Source: Bacillota bacterium
Lineage (GTDB): Bacteria > Bacillota > Clostridia > Tissierellales > Peptoniphilaceae
Direction of reading: 5' to 3'
DNA: 5,502 bases
Assembly (NCBI GenBank): GCA_023394215.1
Contig: JAEXBH010000133.1
Coordinates: forward strand, 1 to 5,502
Positions 1 through 5,502 of the stretch are shown piece after piece. A model generated the notes under the pieces. That model saw nothing but the letters and a program-made list of their open reading frames with translations. It made no database searches and was not told the origin of the DNA. A program made the translations under genes and the position numbers. Every line of letters begins with the position of its first letter. The stretch's first letter is position 1.

Positions 1-20
1 AAATGCGAACAAAAAAAATA

Positions 21-27
21 AAGGAGG
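21..27 (+). promoter_or_regulatory. Ribosome binding site that fixes the permease start
   Basis: AAGGAGG lies 8 bases upstream of the ATG at 36. An in-frame ATG at 3 would put this site inside the coding sequence and add eleven mostly charged residues not expected at the KdgT N-terminus. The ATG at 36 is therefore preferred. A third in-frame ATG at 42 is possible but sits further from the site. Confidence 0.8.
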
Positions 28-35
28 AAGATAAA

Positions 36-1007
36 ATGATAATGAAGTTTCTGAAAAAGGTACCTGCCGGAATGATGATTGTTCCGATGTTTATTTCTGC
101 ACTTGTCAATACATTTGCACCGCAGATTTTACAAATCGGATCATTTACCACAGCAACATTTACAAGTGCAGGTACAGCAAGTGTTTTAGGTGTTCAATTG
201 ATTTGTATGGGTGCACAGTTGAGAATTAAAGAATTAGTACAGGTTGTCAGACGGGGCGGTGTGCTTCTTATAAGTAAATTTCTTGTCGGAGCCATAATCG
301 GTATTGCTTTCGGGAAATTATTCGGTATGACGGGATTTTTAGGATTAACTTCTTTGGCTATGATATCAGCCATAACAAATTCCAACGGAAGTTTATATTT
401 GGCATTAACTGCTGAATACGGGGATGAAGTAGATCAAACTGCTATGAGCTTATTGGCTATAAATGACGGACCGTTTTTGACACTTGTAGCTTTAGGTGCA
501 TCAGGCATGGCGAACATTCCGTTTATGTCACTTGTCGCAGTTGTAGTTCCTATATTGTTCGGTATGCTTTTAGGGAACCTGGACAAATCTTTACAGGAAT
601 TTTTGAAGCCCGGTGTGAGTTTACTCTTGCCTTTTGTAGGAATTACCTTAGGAGCCGGAATAAATATCACCAATATTCTAAAAGGTGGAGCGGGCGGAAT
701 TTTATTAGGCCTTATCACTATTGTAATAAGCGGTCCTTTGGTTGTTTTGGCTGATAAAATTTTTAATAAAAGACCGGGCTATGCAGGATGGGCGGTTTCC
801 ACAACTGCCGGTAATGCGATAGCTGTGCCGGCTGCTGTAGCTACAATAGATCCTGCATGGGCGCCTTTTGTTGCTGAAGCTACTACACAAGTTGCCGCTT
901 CAACAGTTTTGACAGCTATTTGTATACCTTTTATTGCAGCATGGTGGGCTAAGAAATACGGTTGTCCGAAATATCCATTGCCGGGACAAAACTTTGATAA
1001 AAAATAA
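36..1007 (+). CDS. kdgT: 2-keto-3-deoxygluconate permease (KdgT family)
   Basis: Predicted inner-membrane permease for 2-keto-3-deoxygluconate (KDG), by family knowledge a proton symporter. From the ATG at 36 it has 323 residues, close to the roughly 327 of E. coli KdgT, so it looks full length. The protein is almost wholly hydrophobic, with about ten membrane-spanning segments. Family-like stretches are the N-terminal KKVPAGMMIVPMF (7-19), the conserved ITNSNGSLYLAL (113-124), LGNLDKSLQEF (179-189) and STTAGNAIAVPAAVA (255-269), each with a recognisable counterpart in E. coli KdgT as I remember it. The C-terminus is short and basic. The aldolase gene follows after 16 bases, consistent with one transcript. 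The longer start at 3 is rejected because the RBS lies inside it. The true substrate could be a related keto-deoxy or hexonic acid; the family call is firm, the substrate less so. Confidence 0.9.
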   Translation: MIMKFLKKVPAGMMIVPMFISALVNTFAPQILQIGSFTTATFTSAGTASVLGVQLICMGAQLRIKELVQVVRRGGVLLISKFLVGAIIGIAFGKLFGMTGFLGLTSLAMISAITNSNGSLYLALTAEYGDEVDQTAMSLLAINDGPFLTLVALGASGMANIPFMSLVAVVVPILFGMLLGNLDKSLQEFLKPGVSLLLPFVGITLGAGINITNILKGGAGGILLGLITIVISGPLVVLADKIFNKRPGYAGWAVSTTAGNAIAVPAAVATIDPAWAPFVAEATTQVAASTVLTAICIPFIAAWWAKKYGCPKYPLPGQNFDKK

Positions 1008-1023
1008 TTGATAGGAGAGTTAG

Positions 1024-1908
1024 ATGAAGGTAAGTATATTTACACCGGTTGTAACGATTTTTGATAATGACGGGAAAATTGATTATGACGGAAATAGAAA
1101 AGTAATAAATTATTTAATAGAAAATGGCGTTGACGGTATAGTGCCGCTTGGAAGTACGGGGGAATTTACAGCATTAAATTTACAAGAAAAAAAGGATTTT
1201 ATTAAATTTTATGTTGAAGAGGTTGCAGGGAGAGTTGAATTAATACCGGGAACAGGAAGTTTGGATTTTAATGAAACTGTGGAACTGACAAAATTTGCTC
1301 ATGAACTGGGAGTTAAAGGCACTTTAGTACTGCCGCCATATTACTTTGGTATAAGTCAGGAAGAAGCTTTTCACTATTATGATAAGTTAGCTCAATCGGT
1401 ACCCGGTAATATATACATATATAATTTTAAAGACAGAACCGGTTTTGACATGTCCGCCGAAACATGCTTAAAGTTGGCAAAAAAACACAAAAACATAGCC
1501 GGTATGAAAGATTCAACGGATAATGTTGCACATACAAAGTCGGTAATCTATACAGTGACAAAAGAAGTTCCGTCTTTTGAAGTATTTTCAGGTTTTGATG
1601 ATCATTTTATTGCCAATGTAATTGCCGGAGGCAGCGGTTGTATAGCAGCTTTATCCAATATAAGACCGAGATTATGGGCTGATTGGGTGAAAGCTTATAA
1701 TGATAAAAATTTTGGAGAGCTTGTGAAGATTGCAAGAACTATAGATGCACTGATGCCTTTTTATTCAGTTCAAAAGAATTTTTCTTTGTTGTTTAAGAAG
1801 ATTATGAAAAAAGAAGGATTAGATATTTGTGAGAAATCCATATTTCCATTTGAAGAAATCGAGGATGAGAAATTTGAATCGGCTTTAAAAAGCTTACAAA
1901 ACATATAG
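1024..1908 (+). CDS. DHDPS/NAL-superfamily class I aldolase, probable 2-keto-3-deoxy sugar-acid aldolase
   Basis: A 294-residue TIM-barrel lyase of the dihydrodipicolinate synthase / N-acetylneuraminate lyase superfamily, of normal length. Visible signatures are the pyruvate-carboxylate binding loop GSTGE (43-47), the catalytic tyrosine in YIYNF (Y133), the Schiff-base lysine in AGMKDST (K162) and the glycine-rich GGSGCIAAL (202-210). Members form a Schiff base with pyruvate and cleave or condense 2-keto acids. Next to a KDG permease and a sugar-acid dehydratase, the likely job is retro-aldol cleavage of a 2-keto-3-deoxy acid to pyruvate and an aldehyde such as glyceraldehyde, in the cytoplasm. 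An arginine at 138 (KDRTG) sits where DapA has its substrate-binding arginine, so a biosynthetic dihydrodipicolinate synthase cannot be excluded on residues alone; context argues against it. The RBS AGGAG (1013-1017) is 6 bases from the ATG. The stop codon overlaps the RBS of the next gene. Confidence 0.85.
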   Translation: MKVSIFTPVVTIFDNDGKIDYDGNRKVINYLIENGVDGIVPLGSTGEFTALNLQEKKDFIKFYVEEVAGRVELIPGTGSLDFNETVELTKFAHELGVKGTLVLPPYYFGISQEEAFHYYDKLAQSVPGNIYIYNFKDRTGFDMSAETCLKLAKKHKNIAGMKDSTDNVAHTKSVIYTVTKEVPSFEVFSGFDDHFIANVIAGGSGCIAALSNIRPRLWADWVKAYNDKNFGELVKIARTIDALMPFYSVQKNFSLLFKKIMKKEGLDICEKSIFPFEEIEDEKFESALKSLQNI

Positions 1909-1918
1909 GAGGAATCAT

Positions 1919-2209
1919 ATGGCAAATGTAGTAATTATCAGTTCTATAGACAATGTTGGCGTTGTGATAGAGTGGATAAAAGAAAATGAGGAATTAAGCT
2001 ATCTTGCTGACGGAAAATTAAATAAATTTACGGCGAAAAATGATATTAGGATTTATCACAAAGTAGCTATAAAGGAAATTAAAAAGGGCGAGAATGTAGT
2101 AAAGTACGGTGAACACATAGGAATAGCCAATAGAGATATACAAATTGGAGAACATGTCCATGTTCACAATGTTGATGACCATAGAGAAGATTTATCGAGT
2201 GCTGAATAG
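1919..2209 (+). CDS. Small subunit of a split UxaA/GarD-family dehydratase (SAF domain)
   Basis: A 96-residue protein corresponding to the N-terminal SAF domain of altronate dehydratase (UxaA). The family signature covers the second half: YHKVAIKEIKKGENVVKYGE (46-65), then IGIANRDIQIGEHVHVHNV (67-85), ending in the histidine-rich VHVHN (80-84). The first 45 residues are more variable. In E. coli UxaA and GarD this domain is fused to the catalytic part; here it is a separate gene placed immediately before the large subunit, as also seen in sulfolactate sulfo-lyase (SuyA/SuyB). It is inferred to pair with the next gene product. The RBS AGGAGGA (1907-1913) overlaps the aldolase stop codon and only 10 bases separate the genes, suggesting coupled translation. 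The family call is strong; the substrate is not established. Confidence 0.88.
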   Translation: MANVVIISSIDNVGVVIEWIKENEELSYLADGKLNKFTAKNDIRIYHKVAIKEIKKGENVVKYGEHIGIANRDIQIGEHVHVHNVDDHREDLSSAE

Positions 2210-2218
2210 GAGTAAAAT

Positions 2219-3388
2219 ATGAGGACGTTTTGGGGATATAAGAGAGCTGACGGAAGAGTCGGGGTAAGAAACAATATATTAATACTGCCGGCAAGTGTGT
2301 GTGCATCCGATACAACAAGGATAATAGCTGCAAATATTGAAAATGCGGTAACATTTAATATGCAACTTGGATGCTCACAAGTAGGTGCCGATTTTGAATA
2401 TACCATGGATACAATCTCGGGATTTGCCGCAAATCCAAACATTTACGGGACTGTGGTTGTTTCTTTGGGCTGTGAAAATGCACAAATGAATTTGGTTGTA
2501 GATGCAATTAACGCAAGGACAAATAAACCCTTGAAATCCGTGATAATACAAGAAGCCGGCGGGACTTTGAAGGCGATTGAACAGGCAAGCAGATTTGCAA
2601 GAGAAATGTCTGCAGAAGCGGGTCTTCTTAGAAGGGAAGAATTTCCAATTTCAGAATTAATATTGGGTACGGAATGCGGTGGATCGGATCCGACATCAGG
2701 GCTTGCCTCCAATCCGGTGTTAGGTGCGATGTGTGATTTACTTGTGGAAGAAGGTGCAACAACCGTTTTAAGTGAAACTACGGAGTTTATCGGAGCGGAA
2801 CATATTTTAGCCAGAAGAGCAAAAAATAAAGAAGTTCATGACAGAATTTATGAGATTGTAAGAAGGTATGAGGAACATATCTTTAAAAATACGGGTGAGG
2901 ATGTAAGAGACGGTAATCCTTCACCGGGTAATAAAGACGGTGGATTAACAACATTGGAAGAAAAATCTTTAGGTTGTATACATAAGGGAGGCTCTACAAC
3001 GGTTAATGCGGTATATGATTATGCAAAAGAGTTAAAAGCGGGGGAAGGACTTGTTATAATGGATACTCCCGGAAATGATCCGTCTTCGGTTGCAGGAATG
3101 ATAGCAGGAGGTTGTCAAATTGTAGTATTTACAACCGGAAGGGGAACTCCGACAGGAAATCCTATAGCACCTGTATTTAAGATAACCGGAAACAGGGAAA
3201 CATATAAAACGATGAAGGATAATTTAGATTTTGATGCAAGCAGGGTTATTTATGAGGATATAACTATACCTGAATTAGCGGAAAAAATGCTTGATGAAGT
3301 TATAGATTGTTGTAATGGAAAGCTTACCAAGTCTGAAGTTTTAGGCTATAATGAACTTGCTATTCAAAGAGGGGCAAATTTTGTATAA
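2219..3388 (+). CDS. Large subunit of a split UxaA/GarD-family sugar-acid dehydratase
   Basis: A 389-residue protein matching the catalytic portion of altronate dehydratase and galactarate dehydratase, which remove water from hexonic or hexaric acids to give 2-keto-3-deoxy acids and depend on a metal (iron in characterised members). It opens with the family's GYKRADGRVGVRNNILILP (6-24). Conserved cysteine and acidic motifs follow: LGCSQVG (50-56), SLGCENAQ (82-89), GTECGGSDPTSG (150-161), GAEHILARRA (192-201), SPGNKDGGLTTLEEKSLGCI (235-254), MDTPGNDPSS (281-290) and TTGRGTPTGNPIAPV (305-319). The RBS AGGAG (2208-2212) overlaps the small-subunit stop codon and the gap is 9 bases, so the two subunits are probably translated together. 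Length and motifs suggest an intact enzyme. The permease and aldolase favour a product such as 2-keto-3-deoxygluconate. Altronate, another hexonate or a sulfolactate-like substrate (SuyB) cannot be separated by eye. It is the last gene of the operon; a terminator follows at 3434. Confidence 0.88.
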   Translation: MRTFWGYKRADGRVGVRNNILILPASVCASDTTRIIAANIENAVTFNMQLGCSQVGADFEYTMDTISGFAANPNIYGTVVVSLGCENAQMNLVVDAINARTNKPLKSVIIQEAGGTLKAIEQASRFAREMSAEAGLLRREEFPISELILGTECGGSDPTSGLASNPVLGAMCDLLVEEGATTVLSETTEFIGAEHILARRAKNKEVHDRIYEIVRRYEEHIFKNTGEDVRDGNPSPGNKDGGLTTLEEKSLGCIHKGGSTTVNAVYDYAKELKAGEGLVIMDTPGNDPSSVAGMIAGGCQIVVFTTGRGTPTGNPIAPVFKITGNRETYKTMKDNLDFDASRVIYEDITIPELAEKMLDEVIDCCNGKLTKSEVLGYNELAIQRGANFV

Positions 3389-3433
3389 AAGTATATAGTA
3401 TATTTACCTATAGTACAATTAAATAGGAAGTTG

Positions 3434-3466
3434 AAAAAGTCAGGATTATTTTTATTCTGACTTTTT
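3434..3466 (+). terminator. Rho-independent terminator of the sugar-acid operon
   Basis: A 12-bp stem forms between 3434-3445 and 3455-3466, with a single G-T wobble and a 9-base loop of T and A. The stem core is GTCAG/CTGAC, and the 3' arm ends in TTTTT. The A-run at the 5' foot means it could also work in reverse, although no convergent gene is present. It lies 45 bases after the dehydratase stop codon and separates the metabolic operon from the cell-wall genes. Confidence 0.82.
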
Positions 3467-3488
3467 GTCGTATAAACAGTGTTTAAAA

Positions 3489-3533
3489 TTTCAATATGAT
3501 AATGTTTTTATTTGCTATATTATCATATTGAAA
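3489..3533. repeat. Perfect 15-bp inverted repeat, candidate operator
   Basis: The left arm at 3489-3503 (TTTCAATATGATAAT) is exactly the reverse complement of the right arm at 3519-3533, with a 15-base spacer. It is not followed by a T-run on the + strand, so it is a poor terminator for the upstream genes. The last six bases of the right arm are the -35 box of the promoter for the following gene, which suits a repressor site or a regulatory hairpin. Which protein would bind it cannot be told from the window. Confidence 0.7.
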
Positions 3534-3556
3534 AGCCTTGGAAGTAATAATATAAT
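3528..3556 (+). promoter_or_regulatory. Sigma-A-type promoter of the L,D-transpeptidase gene pair
   Basis: The -35 element TTGAAA (3528-3533) and the perfect -10 element TATAAT (3551-3556) are separated by 17 bp, the optimal spacing. Transcription would begin near 3563, giving a leader of only about 16 bases that contains the RBS AGGAGG (3568-3573). That leaves no room for a riboswitch or attenuator downstream of the start. The -35 box lies inside the right arm of the inverted repeat. The promoter probably serves both secreted-protein genes. Confidence 0.85.
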
Positions 3557-3578
3557 AAACATACAATAGGAGGAATGT

Positions 3579-5018
3579 ATGAGGAATAATATTAGAAAAA
3601 TTTTATCTTCAATATTTGTAGTTTCATTAGTATTTTTATTTTCATATTCAAGTGCTTTTGCAAATGAAAATGAAGAAGCACCTGTGGATAAATGGGTTTA
3701 TAGGGAACCTTTAAGTGACCCGACTCAGGGCAAAATATGGATGTACTATAATGAAGAAGGTCAACCGGAAGAAAGGTTTTATACGGAAAATGGGAAAACG
3801 TGGCTTTCTAACCCTTATTACGGCTATAAAAAGGGTTGGTGGACGGATCCTGTAAGTAATTTGAGCTATTATTTTAGAACTGAAACCGGTACTATGTTGA
3901 TGGGTTGGCAATATGTAGACGACTCATGGAGGTATTTTAGTGAGGATGGATCACTTGTAAAACAAAAGTGGCTATGGCTTGAAAATAACGATGGAAGCTA
4001 TGCTTGGAAATATTTTGATGCCGATGGAAGTTCAAAAGAGCGATTTTATCGAGAAGGAGATGGTGTTTGGTTATCAACTAAGGGTCCTGGAAGCGGATAC
4101 CACAAGGGTTGGTGGACAGATCCTGAAAATGGACAAAGATACTTTTTCAGGTTGACAAGCGGCTCAAGAGTTGAAGGTTGGCAATATATAGAAGGAGCTT
4201 GGAGATATTTTAGATTAGGCAGTGCTACTTTAACAACAGGTTTTCAATATATTGATGAAAACTGGTATTATTTTAGAGAAAATACCGGTACGAGGGTAGA
4301 GGGTTTTCAGTATATCAACGGGAGTTGGTATTATTTTAGAGAAAATACCGGTACGAGAGCCGAAGGTTTTCAATATATCAAGGGGAATTGGTATTATTTT
4401 AGAGAAAATTCGGGTACCAGGGCTGAAGGTTGGCAATATATTAATAAAAAGTGGTATTATTTCAGAAAAGGATCCGCTACGAGAGTAACGGGTAAACAAT
4501 ATATAGACGGGCAGTGGTACAGCTTCGCAGCTGACGGATCTAAAGAAGAATTTAAATATTACAATACATGGAACGTAATCGACGGTGTATTTAGAAGATA
4601 TGACGGGTATGGAAATGTTTATCAACTAAGATGGGTAGGGTCTAATCATATAGTTATAAATTTGAGTACTCAAAGAATGTACTATTACCTTAACGGTAAG
4701 CTTCATGTGGATACGGGTGTCGTTACGGGAATGCCGAGCAGGGGATGGGCTACTCCTACAGGATATTATGCTATTTATTCAAAAGAAACAAATAGGGACC
4801 TTGTAGGTGCTGATTATAGGCTGCCTGTAGAATATTGGATGCCGTTTTATGGAGATTACGGCATACATGATGTTTACTATAGAACATGGGACGAATACAA
4901 TTATTCGGGAACTTATTTGTATAACGGTTCACATGGATGTGTAAATACTCCTTTGGATGCTGTAAGGTATATATACAATAATGCTCCGGTAGGTACGCCT
5001 GTTACTATAATTGATTAA
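3579..5018 (+). CDS. Secreted L,D-transpeptidase (YkuD domain) with cell-wall-binding-like repeats
   Basis: A 479-residue exported peptidoglycan enzyme. Residues 1-28 are a signal peptide: basic start, hydrophobic core, likely cleavage after SAFA at 28. Residues about 54-213 hold a roughly 89-residue aromatic module, once in full and once without its tail. Residues 200-325 hold six 21-residue repeats of the form G-W/F-QYI..WYYFR..GTR, resembling choline/glucan-binding repeats that anchor proteins to wall polymers. Residues about 357-479 form the YkuD L,D-transpeptidase domain, with H430 and the active-site SHGCVN (451-456, nucleophile C454). Such domains make 3-3 peptidoglycan cross-links or attach proteins to the wall, and are insensitive to most penicillins. 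No membrane anchor or LPXTG motif is seen beyond the signal peptide. It has its own strong promoter and RBS, with the ATG 5 bases after AGGAGG. The repeat ligand is unknown. Confidence 0.93.
   Translation: MRNNIRKILSSIFVVSLVFLFSYSSAFANENEEAPVDKWVYREPLSDPTQGKIWMYYNEEGQPEERFYTENGKTWLSNPYYGYKKGWWTDPVSNLSYYFRTETGTMLMGWQYVDDSWRYFSEDGSLVKQKWLWLENNDGSYAWKYFDADGSSKERFYREGDGVWLSTKGPGSGYHKGWWTDPENGQRYFFRLTSGSRVEGWQYIEGAWRYFRLGSATLTTGFQYIDENWYYFRENTGTRVEGFQYINGSWYYFRENTGTRAEGFQYIKGNWYYFRENSGTRAEGWQYINKKWYYFRKGSATRVTGKQYIDGQWYSFAADGSKEEFKYYNTWNVIDGVFRRYDGYGNVYQLRWVGSNHIVINLSTQRMYYYLNGKLHVDTGVVTGMPSRGWATPTGYYAIYSKETNRDLVGADYRLPVEYWMPFYGDYGIHDVYYRTWDEYNYSGTYLYNGSHGCVNTPLDAVRYIYNNAPVGTPVTIID
3738..4217 (+). 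repeat. Long-period duplication in the N-terminal half of the transpeptidase
   Basis: Residues 54-142 and 143-213 are two copies of one module, the second without its tail. Each runs in the same order: W.Y[YF]...G...ERFY, a short variable stretch, KGWWTDP, a YYFR or YFFR strand, GWQY[IV]...WRYF. The copies are much more diverged than the downstream 63-bp repeats, so this is an older duplication visible mainly in the protein. The module also opens the downstream paralogue. Confidence 0.75.
4176..4553 (+). repeat. Six tandem 63-bp coding repeats (21-residue wall-binding-like units)
   Basis: Units start at 4176, 4239, 4302, 4365, 4428 and 4491, each 63 bp and in frame. The consensus is GxQYIxxxWYYFRxxxGTRxE. 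Units two to four are very alike at DNA level, sharing TGGTATTATTTTAGAGAAAA, whereas the first and last units are diverged. That is the pattern expected when central units are recently duplicated or homogenised. The aromatic W, Y and F positions are the ones that line ligand sites in choline- and glucan-binding repeats. Confidence 0.88.
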
Positions 5019-5041
5019 AAATATATATTAAGAGGATTCTT

Positions 5042-5502
5042 ATGAAAATTAATATAAGAAAGATTGTATATTTTATATTTATAACTTCTTTATCGTTTTT
5101 GTTTTTTCCTTCAAGTATTTTGGCGAGTGAAACTGAAGAATATCCTGTAGATAAGTGGGTTTATGCGGAGCCTTTAGCAAATCCGTCAGCAGGTAAAATT
5201 TGGATGTACTATAATAAAGATGGGGAACCCGAGGAAAGATTTTATACGGAAAATGGGAAAACATGGATGTCCGACCCTTATTTCGGCTACCAAAAGGGCT
5301 GGTGGAGTGAAAATTGGAGTGATGGCCCAATATATTATTTCAGGCTTGACAGCGGGACAATGGTAGTAGGCTGGCAATATATAGACGAAGCCTGGAGATA
5401 TTTCAGAGAAGACGGTACAAGCGTACAAAAAGATTGGGCATGGGTTAAGAACAATGATGGAAGCTATGCCTGGAAATATTTTTATTACGGACAATCCATA
5501 GA
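5042..5502 (+). CDS. Secreted repeat protein, tandem paralogue of the L,D-transpeptidase (3' end outside window)
   Basis: An open frame of 153 complete codons runs off the window end without a stop. It begins MKINIRKIVYFIF, a signal peptide with likely cleavage after SSILA (residue 28), the same position as in the upstream protein. The mature part follows the upstream protein almost residue by residue: PVDKWVY, GKIWMYYN, the block ERFYTENGKTW, KGWW, GWQYID..WRYF and NNDGSYAWKYF. It is thus the same aromatic wall-binding-like module. The start is supported by a weaker RBS, GAGG at 5032-5035, 6 bases upstream. Only 23 bases separate it from the previous stop codon with no terminator, so the pair is probably co-transcribed from the promoter at 3528. 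Whether it also ends in an L,D-transpeptidase domain or carries a different effector cannot be seen. Confidence 0.88.
   Translation, partial: MKINIRKIVYFIFITSLSFLFFPSSILASETEEYPVDKWVYAEPLANPSAGKIWMYYNKDGEPEERFYTENGKTWMSDPYFGYQKGWWSENWSDGPIYYFRLDSGTMVVGWQYIDEAWRYFREDGTSVQKDWAWVKNNDGSYAWKYFYYGQSI

Noticed and set aside
3..35. Upstream in-frame start codon at 3 for the permease
   Set aside because: It would place the strong AAGGAGG at 21-27 inside the gene and add a charged, non-family N-terminus. The start at 36 has correct RBS spacing.
2079..2712. Minus-strand open frames over the dehydratase genes
   Set aside because: They overlap conserved UxaA-type coding sequence on the + strand and their translations show no recognisable motifs.
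1919..3388. Sulfolactate sulfo-lyase SuyA/SuyB as the primary call
   Set aside because: The subunit split and lengths fit, but the KDG permease and aldolase in the same operon favour a sugar acid. It is kept only as an alternative.
3394..3415. Direct repeat TATAGTA (3394-3400 and 3409-3415) after the dehydratase stop
   Set aside because: It is only 7 bp in very AT-rich DNA, easily due to chance, and has no gene or promoter placed to use it.
3489..3533. Inverted repeat as a second terminator
   Set aside because: No T-run follows it on the + strand, the stem is almost all A/T, and it overlaps the next promoter, so a regulatory role is more likely.
4176..4553. CRISPR-like regular repetition
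   Set aside because: The 63-bp units are contiguous, in frame and lack unrelated spacers. They encode protein repeats.
4230..4625. 131-codon open frame on the minus strand across the wall-binding repeats
   Set aside because: Its periodic translation is simply the complement of the 63-bp repeats of the transpeptidase gene. It has no family resemblance and lies within a well-supported + strand gene.
5079..5494. Minus-strand open frames at the window end
   Set aside because: They mirror the truncated + strand paralogue, which has a signal peptide, an RBS and clear similarity to its neighbour.

Overview
The window is AT-rich and densely coded, with all genes on the + strand. Strong AGGAGG-type ribosome binding sites, a sigma-A-like promoter and secreted choline-binding-like repeat proteins point to a low-GC Gram-positive anaerobe (Bacillota, probably Clostridia or Tissierellia). 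That placement is inferred from style and gene content; no taxonomic marker gene is present.

Region 1 (36-3388) is a compact four-gene cluster with gaps of 9 to 16 bases: a KdgT-type 2-keto-3-deoxygluconate permease, a DHDPS/NAL-superfamily class I aldolase, and the small (SAF domain) and large subunits of a split UxaA/GarD-type sugar-acid dehydratase. Together they look like a catabolic route in which a hexonate or related acid is dehydrated to a 2-keto-3-deoxy sugar acid. The same kind of intermediate could also be imported directly by the permease. The aldolase would then split it to pyruvate and an aldehyde. The exact sugar acid is not determined by the sequence. The operon probably begins upstream of the window, because only 35 bases precede the first gene.

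Region 2 (3389-3578) is the only sizeable intergenic gap. It holds a clear stem-loop terminator for the sugar-acid operon, then a perfect 15-bp inverted repeat whose right arm contains the -35 box of a near-consensus promoter (TTGAAA, 17 bp, TATAAT), then a strong RBS.

Region 3 (3579-5502) encodes two tandem paralogous secreted proteins. The first is complete: a signal peptide, an N-terminal long-period aromatic repeat, six 21-residue cell-wall-binding-like repeats and a C-terminal L,D-transpeptidase (YkuD) domain with an SHGCVN active site. The second starts 23 bases downstream with no terminator between, matches the N-terminal half of the first closely, and runs off the window end, so its C-terminal domain is unknown.

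No RNA genes, CRISPR arrays, insertion sequences or riboswitches were seen. The most noteworthy items are the operator-like inverted repeat on the promoter of the cell-wall genes, the tandem paralogues with internally repeated DNA, and the unassigned substrate of the split dehydratase cluster.
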